Of a stretch of 51,936 bases of DNA, positions 8,043 through 17,348 are shown piece after piece. The notes beneath the pieces were generated by a model that was not told where the DNA came from, made no database searches, and saw only the letters and a list, made by a program, of their open reading frames with translations. Within the stretch, counting starts at the first letter, position 1. Each line of letters opens with the position of its first letter. This stretch comes from an uncultured Pseudomonadota bacterium. Lineage in GTDB: Bacteria > Pseudomonadota > Gammaproteobacteria > Enterobacterales > Succinivibrionaceae. A program made the position numbers and the translations under genes. Location: NCBI GenBank assembly GCA_900315145.1, contig OMYE01000013.1:1-51936 (forward strand), in the 5' to 3' direction.

Positions 8043-8978
8043 TTATACATCACTGCATGCTGGAACAGAAGAAGAATTCAGATTTTCAGAGACCTGATTA
8101 TCCACCTGTGGCTCCTGCTGATCTTTTGAGGTAATCCTGTCAGAAGAACATCCTTTTCTGTTCTTATCCTTCACACGTGATTTATTTGCTTTTTCTCTGC
8201 GATTCTGAAAACTATCCTTGAACGAATCTGCATATTTGACATCACTTTCAATATATTCAAGATAAAGCTTTCTGCTCATCAGTTCTCTGCCATTAAGAAG
8301 TGACTGAATATTCTGCCGGCAGATTCTCTTGGCGGCCCGCAATGATGACGGGGTGTATTTGCGTTCTAGAATATTCAAAAGATCTGCTCCGCGATATACT
8401 TCATCAACATTAATATTTGAACTGATTAAATCACTGTTTATCGGAATAAATCCTTTGTTTAATCTGTAGAGGTACCAGGTATGAGGATTTACTACCTTCT
8501 CACTGTCTGATTCGTGATAAAAATCAATGCCTACCCCCAGTTCCTCCATCATGGTCAACTCAAAATTACGCAAAGCCATTTCCACTTTACGTTCATCAAG
8601 CATCATATTCAGAGCTTCCGTATATGCTGAAAAAAGACCAGTACTGTCATCTTCAATTTTATACAGAAAATAAATGAGTTCATTAAGATACAACGCTGAA
8701 AAAAGGGTAGGCGGCAGAAAGGATATCTGTTTCCCTGCCTGTTCACATTCGACAAGAGTCTTTAATCCGTTATTCAATCCTTTAAGCGTAACTTTAATTG
8801 GGGTAAAAAGCTGAAGCATGGACTTTAAAGAGCTGCGTACATTTCTGGCACCTTTTGCTACAAACGAAATCCGCCCCATATCCATGCTGAGAGCATCGAT
8901 AATAAGCGAACTTTCCTTATAAGGCACAGCTCTGATCACAAAGCATACTGTCTCACGACCGCGATTATTTGTATACAA
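8043..8978 (-). CDS. recO: DNA repair protein RecO
   Basis: RecO works with RecR to load RecA onto SSB-coated single-stranded DNA in the RecF pathway. The N-terminal OB-fold region shows SLIIDALSMDMGRISFVAKGAR and a serine/leucine-rich LKSMLQLFTP, followed by the helical domain with LYLNELIYFLYKIE and ALRNFELTMMEELG, all family-typical. I prefer the TTG at 8978, since AGGA sits 8 bases upstream; a TTG at 9008 would add ten residues. Family members are about 240 residues. Here an extra tail of about 65 residues, rich in Lys, Ser, Asn, Asp and Gln, follows the normal end and looks disordered. It is last in the block rnc-era-recO, 53 bp after era, ahead of a strong terminator. Confidence 0.9.
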   Translation of the reverse strand: MYTNNRGRETVCFVIRAVPYKESSLIIDALSMDMGRISFVAKGARNVRSSLKSMLQLFTPIKVTLKGLNNGLKTLVECEQAGKQISFLPPTLFSALYLNELIYFLYKIEDDSTGLFSAYTEALNMMLDERKVEMALRNFELTMMEELGVGIDFYHESDSEKVVNPHTWYLYRLNKGFIPINSDLISSNINVDEVYRGADLLNILERKYTPSSLRAAKRICRQNIQSLLNGRELMSRKLYLEYIESDVKYADSFKDSFQNRREKANKSRVKDKNRKGCSSDRITSKDQQEPQVDNQVSENLNSSSVPACSDV

Positions 8979-9031
8979 TTTAAAATTCCTAATAGTTAAT
9001 ACTATCAAGATTAAAAAAACATGATACTTAA

Positions 9032-9970
9032 CTAATTATCCATGAAATCCATATATCCTAAAGATCTCAGTGCACGTTCATCATCAGCCCATCCTGATTT
9101 AACCTTAACCCACAACTGCAAAAAGACCTTTGATTCAAGCATGTTTTCTAAATCTTTTCTAGCCTCTGTACCAATGGTTTTTAATTTTTCACCACCGGCA
9201 CCTATAATCATTTTTTTCTGACCTTCTCTTTCAACAAGAATAAGGCCGCTAATTTTGGTGGTACCATTAGGCTGAATCTTATATTCCTCGATCTCCACCG
9301 TCACACTGTATGGAAGCTCATCCCCGGTATATCGCATAAGTTTTTCACGAATGATTTCTGCAGCCATAAAACGGCTGGATCTATCCGTAATATAATCATC
9401 AGGGAAACAGAAATCACCTTCGGGCAGAACGTCTCTGGCCATTTTCTTGAGATTTTCCACATTTGTTCCCTGTTTGGCTGATACAGGAATGACATCTTTG
9501 AAATTCATCCTTCCGGCCAGTTTTTCCATTACAGGAAGCAGTTCGTTCTTATTCTGAACAGAATCAATTTTATTTATTACCAGAATAGTCGGAATATTAC
9601 TCTGCTTAACCTTTTCGAGTACCATTTCGTCATCCTGATTCCACTTGGAACAGTCCACCACAAAAAAAATCAGTTCCACATTACCGATGGAGCTTTCAGC
9701 TGCCCTGTTCATCAGTCTGTTGATAGCTCTCTTTTCTTCCTTATGCAATCCGGGAGTATCGACATAAATAGTCTGATAGCTTCCTTCGGTATCAATGCCG
9801 ACAATTCTATGTCTTGTTGTCTGCGGTTTTCTGGAGGTAATACTAATCTTCTGTCCTAAAATTTTATTTAACAGTGTTGATTTACCTACATTCGGTCTTC
9901 CCACTATAGCCACAAAACCACAGTGGGTATCAGATGATATTACATCATCCATTTCATAATTTAAATTCAA
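9032..9970 (-). CDS. era: GTPase Era, 30S ribosomal subunit maturation
   Basis: Era is an essential GTPase that binds the 3' end of 16S rRNA and helps 30S assembly. G-domain motifs are in order: GRPNVGKS (G1, about residue 23-30), DTPGLH (G3), NKID (G4) and SAKQG (G5). A KH RNA-binding domain follows with [19 protein letters not shown]. The start is a TTG at 9970 with AAGAGG 7 bases upstream; the next in-frame ATG (residue 6) has no ribosome-binding site. Size of 312 residues is normal. It is separated from upstream rnc by 319 bp, whereas the two genes are adjacent or overlapping in many relatives. Confidence 0.95.
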   Translation of the reverse strand: MNLNYEMDDVISSDTHCGFVAIVGRPNVGKSTLLNKILGQKISITSRKPQTTRHRIVGIDTEGSYQTIYVDTPGLHKEEKRAINRLMNRAAESSIGNVELIFFVVDCSKWNQDDEMVLEKVKQSNIPTILVINKIDSVQNKNELLPVMEKLAGRMNFKDVIPVSAKQGTNVENLKKMARDVLPEGDFCFPDDYITDRSSRFMAAEIIREKLMRYTGDELPYSVTVEIEEYKIQPNGTTKISGLILVEREGQKKMIIGAGGEKLKTIGTEARKDLENMLESKVFLQLWVKVKSGWADDERALRSLGYMDFMDN

Positions 9971-10289
9971 AAAATTACCTCTTATTAAATCTTATTCCTG
10001 CCAGCTGTAGGCAGAACTCTTTGACGTACTGAAAACGTCACGATCACAGGAAAAAACTCTTCCGGCATTTGCACATATTTCCGGCATCTTTTAAAGCGTC
10101 TCCGACTTTCAGCCACGGTGACCTGTAGACGGATAATCGTCAGGCATTATTTCGATTCTAGTACTGGCAGCAATGATAAAACTTTAGCTGTGACTTTCAT
10201 TATGACCGGACCTGACAACGCCTCTTAACCTTATCCTGTCATGAAGCCGGCAACTATCTGCAAAAATAAAAAACTGACCTGCGTACCCA
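9971..10289. other. Long rnc-era spacer without a clear gene
   Basis: Only short unsupported open frames are present on the minus strand (17 and 31 codons). A CTGCC...GGCAG inverted repeat lies about 30 bp upstream of era, and may matter for RNA processing given that RNase III is encoded just upstream. No terminator or clear promoter was recognised. Confidence 0.4.
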
Positions 10290-10997
10290 TTATTTTTTAG
10301 CTTTTGAACAAATAGCCTGCAATGCCTTGGATGCAGCATTCTGCTCAGCTTTTCTTCTGCTTCTACCGTATCCTACGTATGCTTCATTAGGATTGTTTTC
10401 AAAGGTAAGTTTAACCGTAAAACTCTGATCATGATCATCGCCGGATATCTCCACCACACTGTACACAGGTAGAGGCTGATGCTTAGCCTGCAGATATTCC
10501 TGCAGCTGGGTTTTGGAATCCTTCTGATCATTACCCGGATGAATATCCTTGAGACGGGAATCAAACCAGGTAAGAATAAGTTTTCTGATTACCTCAATAT
10601 CTCTTCCGCTGTCCAGATAGATAGATGCAATAATTGATTCAACGGCATCAGCAAGTACCGAATCACGACGGTATCCGCCGCTCTTCAGTTCGCCTGGGCC
10701 CATAATCAGATAATCACTGAGTTTGAATTCCTTGGCTATATCAGCGAGTGTAGGTTCCTTAACCAGTGATGAACGCATTCTGGTTAAATCCCCCTCCTGA
10801 ACTTCAGGAAACTGCTCAAACAGCTTGTCAGCAATCACAAAGCCCAGTATTGAATCACCAAGAAACTCAACTCTTTCATTATGAATTAAGCCGGCGCTTC
10901 TATGAGTTAAAGCATTTTCTAGGAAACCAAGGTCTTTATATGTATATCCTAAGGATTTTTCCAACCTGAAATACTTTTCCCTTAAATCTCTACCCAT
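10290..10997 (-). CDS. rnc: Ribonuclease III
   Basis: Endonuclease specific for double-stranded RNA, used in rRNA processing and decay of structured mRNA. The catalytic domain has the signature NERVEFLGDSILGFVIAD near residue 39-56 and the second acidic cluster DAVESIIASIYLDSG near 115-130. The double-stranded RNA-binding domain occupies about 155-230 with DSKTQLQEYLQAK and a typical GYGRSRRKAEQNAASKAL ending. At 235 residues the protein has normal length. The start lies 3 bp after the stop of lepB, so the two are translated from one message. Confidence 0.96.
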   Translation of the reverse strand: MGRDLREKYFRLEKSLGYTYKDLGFLENALTHRSAGLIHNERVEFLGDSILGFVIADKLFEQFPEVQEGDLTRMRSSLVKEPTLADIAKEFKLSDYLIMGPGELKSGGYRRDSVLADAVESIIASIYLDSGRDIEVIRKLILTWFDSRLKDIHPGNDQKDSKTQLQEYLQAKHQPLPVYSVVEISGDDHDQSFTVKLTFENNPNEAYVGYGRSRRKAEQNAASKALQAICSKAKK

Positions 10998-11000
10998 GAT

Positions 11001-11882
11001 CTATTTAAGACCTCCCAGTCTTCCAACTCTTAATCCGTCATCTGAGGTAAAACTGAGCCAGATCCCTACAGCTCTGCCTATCAGATAATCATCAGGAACA
11101 AAACCCCAGAAACGGCTGTCCCTTGAATGTTCACGATTGTCCCCCATCACAAAATAACTGCCTTCAGGAACAACCCATTCTCCATGACTCCTGCCATTCT
11201 GAACGAAGAATTTATCAGTAATTCTAACTGAAAAATCCCTCATTATTTGATGTGAATAGCCTAAAAGGTTCTCTGTACCGGTAATCCCGTATTCGCTAGG
11301 ATAATTACTGTTGAAATTTTTCCACAGCTGTTTGTCTTCAGGATTAACATCAGCATGAACTTTTACCAGTTCACTGGAACCGGCTGCCTGAATGAATAAC
11401 TCACCGCGTTCAAAAACCACCTTATCCCCGGGAAGCCCGATGATACGCTTTATATAATCTATCTTCGGATCCTCCGGATATTTAAACACCACTATATCCC
11501 CTCTCGCCGGAGATGAGGTTTCAATCCATATCTTGTTGGTCACTGGATTACGCAGGCCGTATCTGAATTTCTCCACAAGTACAAAATCACCACGCAACAG
11601 GGTAGGCATCATTGAAGCAGAAGGTATTCTAAACGGCTCATACGCAAATGTACGGATTACCAAAACGACCAGCAGTACCGGAAAACAGCTAGCCAGTGAA
11701 TAGAAAAATCCGCCTGGATTTAAAATCTCCTCTTTTTCCTCTTTGGTTAGAGGAACTTCTCTGGAGCCTTCAACATTTTTCAACTCTGCCTTTCTCTGCG
11801 GGCGCAACACCAGCAGATCAGTAAACCACAGGATTGCAGTAACGGCAGTTAATATATATATAACTAAAGTAATAGTATTCAC
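11001..11882 (-). CDS. lepB: Signal peptidase I
   Basis: Inner-membrane serine protease that removes signal peptides from exported preproteins. Two N-terminal membrane segments (about 3-25 and 60-82) flank a short cytoplasmic loop, followed by a large periplasmic domain. The catalytic serine lies in PSASMMPTL (about residue 91) and the catalytic lysine in YIKRIIGLPGD (about 146); MGDNREHSRDSRFWGFVP is the conserved C-terminal box. The start is a GTG with AAGAGG 6 bases upstream, overlapping the end of lepA. It is 293 residues, slightly shorter than the E. coli enzyme. The lepA-lepB-rnc order is conserved. Confidence 0.96.
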   Translation of the reverse strand: MNTITLVIYILTAVTAILWFTDLLVLRPQRKAELKNVEGSREVPLTKEEKEEILNPGGFFYSLASCFPVLLVVLVIRTFAYEPFRIPSASMMPTLLRGDFVLVEKFRYGLRNPVTNKIWIETSSPARGDIVVFKYPEDPKIDYIKRIIGLPGDKVVFERGELFIQAAGSSELVKVHADVNPEDKQLWKNFNSNYPSEYGITGTENLLGYSHQIMRDFSVRITDKFFVQNGRSHGEWVVPEGSYFVMGDNREHSRDSRFWGFVPDDYLIGRAVGIWLSFTSDDGLRVGRLGGLK

Positions 11883-11892
11883 TTTTTACCTC

Positions 11893-13692
11893 TTAATCGC
11901 TACCTACCTGCAAAATAGCAAGGAATGCTTCCTGAGGTACCTGAACCTTACCCAAGGCCTTCATACGCTTTTTACCTTCCTTCTGTTTTTCCAAAAGCTT
12001 GCGTTTTCTGGTGATATCACCGCCATAGCATTTGGCCAGCACGTCCTTTCTTAACGCCTTAACTGTACTTCTGGCAACAATCTGACTGCCGATGGCAGCC
12101 TGAATAGCAATATCAAACATCTGTCTCGGAATAAGCTCTTTCATCTTTTCAACCAGCAGACGGCCCTTGCTTACTGCATTATCCTTATGAGTGATAATAG
12201 CCAGCGCATCAACTCTTTCCTGACTGATTAGAATATCCAGACGAACCATCTTGGCCGGTTCAAAACGTTTAAAACTGTAATCTAGAGAAGCATAACCGCG
12301 GGAAGTTGACTTCAGACGGTCAAAGAAATCAAGAACGACCTCAGCCATAGGTATTTCATAGGTAAGAGCCACCTGATTACCGTGATAAACCATGTTGGTC
12401 TGAATACCGCGCTTTTCCTGACAGAGCTGCATTACATTACCTATATAGTCAACAGGTGTCAGAATATTACATTCAGCAATCGGTTCTCTGATTTCCGCAA
12501 TGTTACTTACCGGCGGAAGTGCGGCCGGAGAATCAATCCTCACAACTTCACCGTTGGTAAGCTGAATCTCATATACTACAGTAGGAGCAGTAGTAATCAA
12601 ATCAAGATTATATTCCCTTTCCAGTCTTTCCTGAATAATTTCCATATGGAGCATACCAAGAAAACCGCAGCGGAAGCCGAATCCCAGCGCTGTAGAATTC
12701 TCCGGTTCAAAAAATAACGATGCATCATTGAGTGAAAGCTTATCCAATGCTTCTCTAAAGGCATCATAATCATCGGTGGAAATAGGAAACATTCCGGCAT
12801 ATACCTGAGGTTTAACCTTCTTGAATCCCGGGAGCGGTTCTTTAGCCCCGTCCTTGGCATTTGTTAAAGTATCGCCCACAGGTGCACCATGAATTGTCTT
12901 AATACCACAGACAACCCAGCCTACTTCACCGCAGGTAAGAATCTGCCGGTCAACAAGTTTCGGGGTAAATACACCGAGTCTGTCCACTCCCCAGCATACT
13001 CCTGTACTCATAACCTTTATCTTATCGCCCTTTTTAAGCTGACCGTTTTTAATACGTACAAGAGAAACAACACCGAGATAATCATCAAACCACGAGTCAA
13101 TAATCAGTGCTTCAAGGCATCCGTCAGGATCTCCTTCAGGTGGAGAGATCTTTTCCACAATCTGTTCCAAAATCTCATCAACACCGACACCGGTTTTGGC
13201 TGAACATCTCACTGCTTCAGAGGCGTCTATACCGACAATATCCTCAATCTCTGCGGCTACCCTATCCGGATCTGCTGCAGGAAGGTCTATCTTGTTAAGT
13301 ACCGGCAGAACCTCAAGATTAAGGTCTATAGCCTGATAACAGTTAGCTAGAGTCTGAGCCTCCACCCCCTGGCCGGCGTCAACAACCAGAAGAGCCCCCT
13401 CACAGGCAGCGAGAGAGCGTGATACTTCATAGGAAAAGTCAACATGCCCCGGAGTATCGATAAAATTAAGCTCATAAGTCTCGCCGTTTTTAGCTTTATA
13501 GTCCAAAGTAACTGAGCGGGCCTTTATGGTGATACCTCGTTCCCTCTCTATATCCATTGAATCGAGAACCTGCTCCTGCATCTCTCTTTCTGTCAAACCT
13601 CCGCATAACTGAATAAGTCTGTCTGAAAGAGTTGATTTTCCATGATCAATGTGAGCTATTATTGAAAAATTTCTAATATTATTCTTTATCAT
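11893..13692 (-). CDS. lepA: Elongation factor 4 (LepA), ribosomal back-translocase
   Basis: Translational GTPase related to EF-G that acts on ribosomes stalled before or after translocation and influences 30S biogenesis. The G domain shows [14 protein letters not shown] (about 11-24), [14 protein letters not shown] and SAKTG. The LepA-specific C-terminal domain ends with [18 protein letters not shown] and [23 protein letters not shown]. Length of 599 residues equals the family norm. It lies 10 bp upstream of lepB. The 243-bp gap before it (13693-13935) suggests it also has its own promoter apart from the rpoE operon, although I recognised no convincing box. Confidence 0.97.
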   Translation of the reverse strand: MIKNNIRNFSIIAHIDHGKSTLSDRLIQLCGGLTEREMQEQVLDSMDIERERGITIKARSVTLDYKAKNGETYELNFIDTPGHVDFSYEVSRSLAACEGALLVVDAGQGVEAQTLANCYQAIDLNLEVLPVLNKIDLPAADPDRVAAEIEDIVGIDASEAVRCSAKTGVGVDEILEQIVEKISPPEGDPDGCLEALIIDSWFDDYLGVVSLVRIKNGQLKKGDKIKVMSTGVCWGVDRLGVFTPKLVDRQILTCGEVGWVVCGIKTIHGAPVGDTLTNAKDGAKEPLPGFKKVKPQVYAGMFPISTDDYDAFREALDKLSLNDASLFFEPENSTALGFGFRCGFLGMLHMEIIQERLEREYNLDLITTAPTVVYEIQLTNGEVVRIDSPAALPPVSNIAEIREPIAECNILTPVDYIGNVMQLCQEKRGIQTNMVYHGNQVALTYEIPMAEVVLDFFDRLKSTSRGYASLDYSFKRFEPAKMVRLDILISQERVDALAIITHKDNAVSKGRLLVEKMKELIPRQMFDIAIQAAIGSQIVARSTVKALRKDVLAKCYGGDITRKRKLLEKQKEGKKRMKALGKVQVPQEAFLAILQVGSD

Positions 13693-13935
13693 TCTTTAAT
13701 TAATATCACGTCAGCCGGGATTTCAAATATTCTTATTCTGTGCACCTTGTATGATTCATCAGAACTGTCACGGCGGGATGTTTGCGCTCTGACAGAACTG
13801 CTGTCAGGTGGCCGTTTCCCCTGAATTACACATCTGATATCTAGGGATAGCCTATAGATTATGAATCATATGCACAATATATAAAACCTGTTATGTTTAA
13901 AGTTACAAAAAACTCTTTTCGGCATTATACATTAT

Positions 13936-14436
13936 TTAATGATTTTTTGTTGAGTTACTGCATTGAGTGTTTAACGGCAGAATTCCAAGCATTTTCGGAT
14001 TCCAGATGGTTTTTCCCAGTATTTTTGCCAGAACAGCGGCTGTAAGAAAACCGAGAACCAGACCGATAAAAGCACCAATCATGGCAGCAATGTCTGAATT
14101 GCTGTTCTGAGAAAAATACACTCCTAGTCCGGAACAGCAAATGATAAAAAGCAGGGGGATCCCGTAGGCGATAAACGCACCAAGAAGAAGTGAACGTTCG
14201 GGGATACCGACTCTTACTACCTGATTAATCTCCGCCCCGCATGTATTTTTCAATAAAAAAACCGCCTGGGACTGAGGTTTTGAAAATAATTCAGGAACAC
14301 AGTCATCTGATTTTTCCTTACATCCTCCGCAGAGCCCGGCAGTACCGTACTCACAGGTGACATAACCGTCACCGCTTTTTGATATTACCAGCGCCAGTTT
14401 TTCCACATAGGAATTGTTAGAAGTCAATTTCGACAC
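13936..14436 (-). CDS. rseC: SoxR-reducing system / sigma-E regulatory protein RseC
   Basis: Small inner-membrane protein of 166 residues. The cysteine-rich N-terminus (CEYGTAGLCGGCKEKSDDC, about residues 29-47) fits the RseC/MucC family, as do two adjacent membrane segments (about 82-104 and 114-137). In E. coli RseC is linked to reduction of SoxR and has a minor positive effect on sigma-E. The ATG overlaps the rseB stop by one base, indicating translational coupling. As last gene of the rpoE-rse cluster it precedes lepA, exactly as in E. coli. Confidence 0.85.
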   Translation of the reverse strand: MSKLTSNNSYVEKLALVISKSGDGYVTCEYGTAGLCGGCKEKSDDCVPELFSKPQSQAVFLLKNTCGAEINQVVRVGIPERSLLLGAFIAYGIPLLFIICCSGLGVYFSQNSNSDIAAMIGAFIGLVLGFLTAAVLAKILGKTIWNPKMLGILPLNTQCSNSTKNH

Positions 14437-15485
14437 TATTCATCCCCGCTTCCGGATGTTTGGGACTCAACATTAGCAGCATCTGTCTCCGTATAGGATT
14501 CGGCTATCTTTTCCTCTTCTTTCAGCAGAAGATCACCTACAACTATAACTTCATAATCGCCGTATGTATGTCTTAACAGGTTAACCGGTCCCTGATTAAC
14601 CACCGGGAATTCCCGGGCATCCATGGTTTTAATCCGGTATACGGAAAAATCCGCCAGTCCGTCACTGTAGAAAAGGTGGTCTGCATGTACATCAGAGTCA
14701 GTAAGTTTCACAGTCTCGGAATAGATCAGACTAAAACCGCTGGGAATATATTCCAGTCTCCAGGAAAAATTACTTTGTCTTCTTTTCGTACCTTTGAAAC
14801 TGTCAGCTGAATCATTTCTTCCCGTAACGTCAGCTTCCGGCACTGTCGCTTCGCTTATATTCTGAATAATCTGATTCGGGGTGTCTCCATATATGTAATG
14901 AGTGGCCAGATAGCACTCAATTATCATACCGTTATCAGGACTGATAACATCCACCTGCAGCAGAACGTTGGTAGTTTCATCCAGATAAAGCATGTAACCG
15001 TACAAATCACTGTGCTTAGAATTAAGTCTTATGGCAAGAACATTCCTGCCGGCAATACGGTTACGGCCTGTAACTACGGGGACGTAGTTACTGTAGAGAT
15101 GAGCCAGATTGATTTCATTAAATCTGCCCAGCAGGAAATGATGCCTGCCGCTTTTTACAACATCAGGTCTCTCCCCTGCCTTAAAATAGACGACCTTGTC
15201 ACCAACGGTGAAGTATCCCATCGGTATACCGTTAAGATACATCCAGTGACTGTACTGTTTATCATTTACCACCCCGTGGGAAAAAATAACAGGTTCACTT
15301 AAAGCCGATGTCTGTTTCACAAAAAAAAGCTCAAAATTTGACTGTCTGTATGCCTGTTGCATTTTTTCCAGCCATACTTTTGCATCAAGTCCGGGATTTA
15401 CGCTTTCATCAGCTCTTAAATCGGAAAAAGGCAATACTGCCATTAGCAGTACTGCCATTATTACTTTAGTTCCAAATATTTTCAC
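14436..15485 (-). CDS. rseB: Periplasmic negative regulator of sigma-E, RseB
   Basis: RseB binds the periplasmic part of RseA and protects it from DegS cleavage; mislocalised lipopolysaccharide and lipoproteins displace it. A signal peptide covers about residues 1-25 (hydrophobic KVIMAVLLMAVLPF, cleavage near DLRA-DE). The MucB/RseB fold follows, with WLEKMQQAYRQSNFELFFVKQ at the start of the lipoprotein-binding domain and WRLEYIPSGFSLI opening the C-terminal domain. It ends with an acidic tail, giving 349 residues against about 318 in E. coli. It starts 4 bp after rseA. Confidence 0.9.
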   Translation of the reverse strand: MKIFGTKVIMAVLLMAVLPFSDLRADESVNPGLDAKVWLEKMQQAYRQSNFELFFVKQTSALSEPVIFSHGVVNDKQYSHWMYLNGIPMGYFTVGDKVVYFKAGERPDVVKSGRHHFLLGRFNEINLAHLYSNYVPVVTGRNRIAGRNVLAIRLNSKHSDLYGYMLYLDETTNVLLQVDVISPDNGMIIECYLATHYIYGDTPNQIIQNISEATVPEADVTGRNDSADSFKGTKRRQSNFSWRLEYIPSGFSLIYSETVKLTDSDVHADHLFYSDGLADFSVYRIKTMDAREFPVVNQGPVNLLRHTYGDYEVIVVGDLLLKEEEKIAESYTETDAANVESQTSGSGDE

Positions 15486-15489
15486 TTGA

Positions 15490-16206
15490 TTACTTTTCCT
15501 GAGACACCTTTCTTCTCACAGAATCATGATCATTCAGTAAAGCTTCCAGAGTGTTTACTTCATTGATTTTTTTCTGTTTATACTGTTCAGCCTGTTGAGC
15601 AGAAACATTGTCCGCAGCCGCCAGTACCTTTTCATTTACAATGTTCTTATCAATAACAGATGCGGTTTTACCTGTATTGTCAATATCCAGCTTAAGACCG
15701 TTATCATCTGAAACCAGTGTATTGCTCACAGGAGCAATGCTCATATTACTGTTTGATATGGAGTTTTCATTAAAGTCGGAATTATTATCCTTAGGCAGAT
15801 ACTGCACCCCGAACACACAGATACAGGCTATAGTGGCGGCAACAGCCAGTCTGCCGAGAGACCCCCAGAAATCTGAAGCATTTGCGGCCTTTCTTTCGTA
15901 GATATCAGCCTGATCTACCTGCTGAGACCTGTTTTCCTGCTGTACGTTTCCGGCAGCCGGAACGGCAATGGAAATGTACTGAGGTTCCTGAGCAAGTCTT
16001 GATACCAGCCCCTCGCTGAATGATTTCATATCCACGCCCTTAGGCAGTTCATCACGAACGACTGCTCTCTGAAAAGTATACTCATCCCACTTAGCCATTA
16101 CTTCTTCGTCGCCCATCAGTTCCAGCAACTGTTCATCTGATAATTTTTCGCCGTCCAGAAAAGCAGAAAGAAGCTCAAACTTATTTTCACGGATAGTCAT
16201 ACACAT
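15490..16206 (-). CDS. rseA: Anti-sigma-E factor RseA
   Basis: Single-pass inner-membrane protein that holds sigma-E inactive and is degraded stepwise by DegS and RseP during envelope stress. The N-terminal cytoplasmic domain has the family pattern ENKFELLSAFLDGE and WDEYTFQRAVVRDELP. One membrane segment at about residues 114-133 (LGRLAVAATIACICVFGVQY) and a periplasmic tail rich in Asn, Asp and Lys follow. Length is 238 residues against 216 in E. coli. It lies 7 bp behind rpoE, consistent with one message. Confidence 0.9.
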   Translation of the reverse strand: MCMTIRENKFELLSAFLDGEKLSDEQLLELMGDEEVMAKWDEYTFQRAVVRDELPKGVDMKSFSEGLVSRLAQEPQYISIAVPAAGNVQQENRSQQVDQADIYERKAANASDFWGSLGRLAVAATIACICVFGVQYLPKDNNSDFNENSISNSNMSIAPVSNTLVSDDNGLKLDIDNTGKTASVIDKNIVNEKVLAAADNVSAQQAEQYKQKKINEVNTLEALLNDHDSVRRKVSQEK

Positions 16207-16213
16207 ACCCCAG

Positions 16214-16798
16214 TTATTTTCTCATTCCAGAATTGTCTGATAAATATTTATCAATTATTTCTCTTGCCCTGAAAATACGTGATCTGACGGTGCCTACGGG
16301 ACAATTCATCACAACTGCGATATCCTCATATGACATTTCATCAATCTCACGTAAACAGATAGCCTGACGAAGATCTTCGGATAAGGATTCCAAAGCTTTC
16401 ATTATCAGCTTTCTCGCATCCTCTCCAACCATAATACTTTCAGGATTATCAATATCATGAAGCCTTTCAGAACCGTCATAGGATTCAATTTCAGGGGTAT
16501 CCACATCTACCGCCCTAATCTTGTTGGCACTGCTAGACACATAATTCATGGCTGTATTCACGGTTATACGGTATAACCACGTATAAAACGCACTCTCCCC
16601 CCTGAAATCAGCCAGTGCTCTATATGTCTTGATAAAAGCCTCCTGAGCTATATCCTGCGCATCATCCGGATTGGATACATATCTTTGGGCAATACCTATA
16701 ACTTTATATTGATATTTTTTAACAAGCAGATCAAAAGCCTGTTTTTTCCCTTGCTGAACCAACCTGACAAGTTGTAAATCAGCATCCTGTTCACTCAT
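16214..16798 (-). CDS. rpoE: RNA polymerase sigma-E factor (extracytoplasmic stress)
   Basis: ECF sigma factor of 194 residues that directs transcription of envelope-stress genes. Region 2 contains FDLLVKKYQYKVIGIAQRYV and DAQDIAQEAFIKTYRAL with FYTWLYRITVNTA, all near-identical to the E. coli type. Region 4 contains ESLSEDLRQAICLREIDEMSYEDIA and GTVRSRIFRAREII. First gene of rpoE-rseA-rseB-rseC. A sigma-E-type promoter about 45-70 bp upstream suggests autoregulation. Confidence 0.97.
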   Translation of the reverse strand: MSEQDADLQLVRLVQQGKKQAFDLLVKKYQYKVIGIAQRYVSNPDDAQDIAQEAFIKTYRALADFRGESAFYTWLYRITVNTAMNYVSSSANKIRAVDVDTPEIESYDGSERLHDIDNPESIMVGEDARKLIMKALESLSEDLRQAICLREIDEMSYEDIAVVMNCPVGTVRSRIFRAREIIDKYLSDNSGMRK

Positions 16799-17348
16799 AA
16801 GATAGTTACCCTAAATACCATCTCCGTGTCATGCTCATTATGTAAGACCGGAGTTTCCGTTAAAAGTTCAGTTATATTATTTTTACTATACTGAAAAAGA
16901 ATACTTTTGTGCGAATTGTTGCACTTTTTCTTAAAACAGTTCGTATATTTTAACATACAAATTTAATAATCCTTAATAATCTGTACATCTGTTTAACTAT
17001 TTATGCATACAGTCATTTCTTTGTACCTCTGCAGGAAAATATTCTGAAAACTTAACGGCTGCTACCAGTATTTACTTATTTATCTCCGTTACCACACATA
17101 TTGTCACCGGTTCTCACAGAAAAACTGTTTTCTGCACCGCGGAAAAAAGAATGAAACCGCTATTTTTTTCCGTAAACGGATATCAGAGAGCACTCTTTAT
17201 ATAATTCCCCCTCAAGTGTGGTAAAATCATATTGATAATTTACTGCGGGAACAAACAGGATAAACTATACGTGGATGATATTGTCTGCCTACAGAAACAG
17301 AAATCAGACGTCATAGCCATGCGAATCCCGATTTAGGAGAATATAATA
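16799..17348. other. Divergent control region rpoE/nadB
   Basis: 550 bp without a convincing gene. It contains the sigma-E-type promoter of rpoE at 16843-16869. A perfect inverted repeat CAGAAAA-ACTG-TTTTCTG lies at 17117-17134; it has no T run, so it looks more like an operator or RNA hairpin than a terminator. nadB is preceded by AGGAG 10 bp before its ATG. I could not assign a nadB promoter. Confidence 0.45.
16843..16869 (-). promoter_or_regulatory. Sigma-E-type promoter of rpoE
   Basis: On the minus strand GAACTT (16864-16869) and TCTTA (16843-16847) are separated by 16 bp, close to the sigma-E pattern GGAACTT-N16-TCTRA. The position, 45-70 bp before the rpoE ATG, fits an autoregulatory promoter as known for E. 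coli rpoE. Confidence 0.6.

Noticed and set aside
9971-10289. Small proteins of 17 and 31 codons in the rnc-era gap
   Set aside because: No ribosome-binding site and no recognisable composition or motif.
13789-13807. CTGACAG-N5-CTGTCAG hairpin between rseC and lepA as a terminator
   Set aside because: No T run on either strand; function, if any, is unclear.
14898-15302. Open frame of 134 codons antisense to rseB
   Set aside because: It is a shadow of a well-supported gene, with no start signal or recognisable motif.
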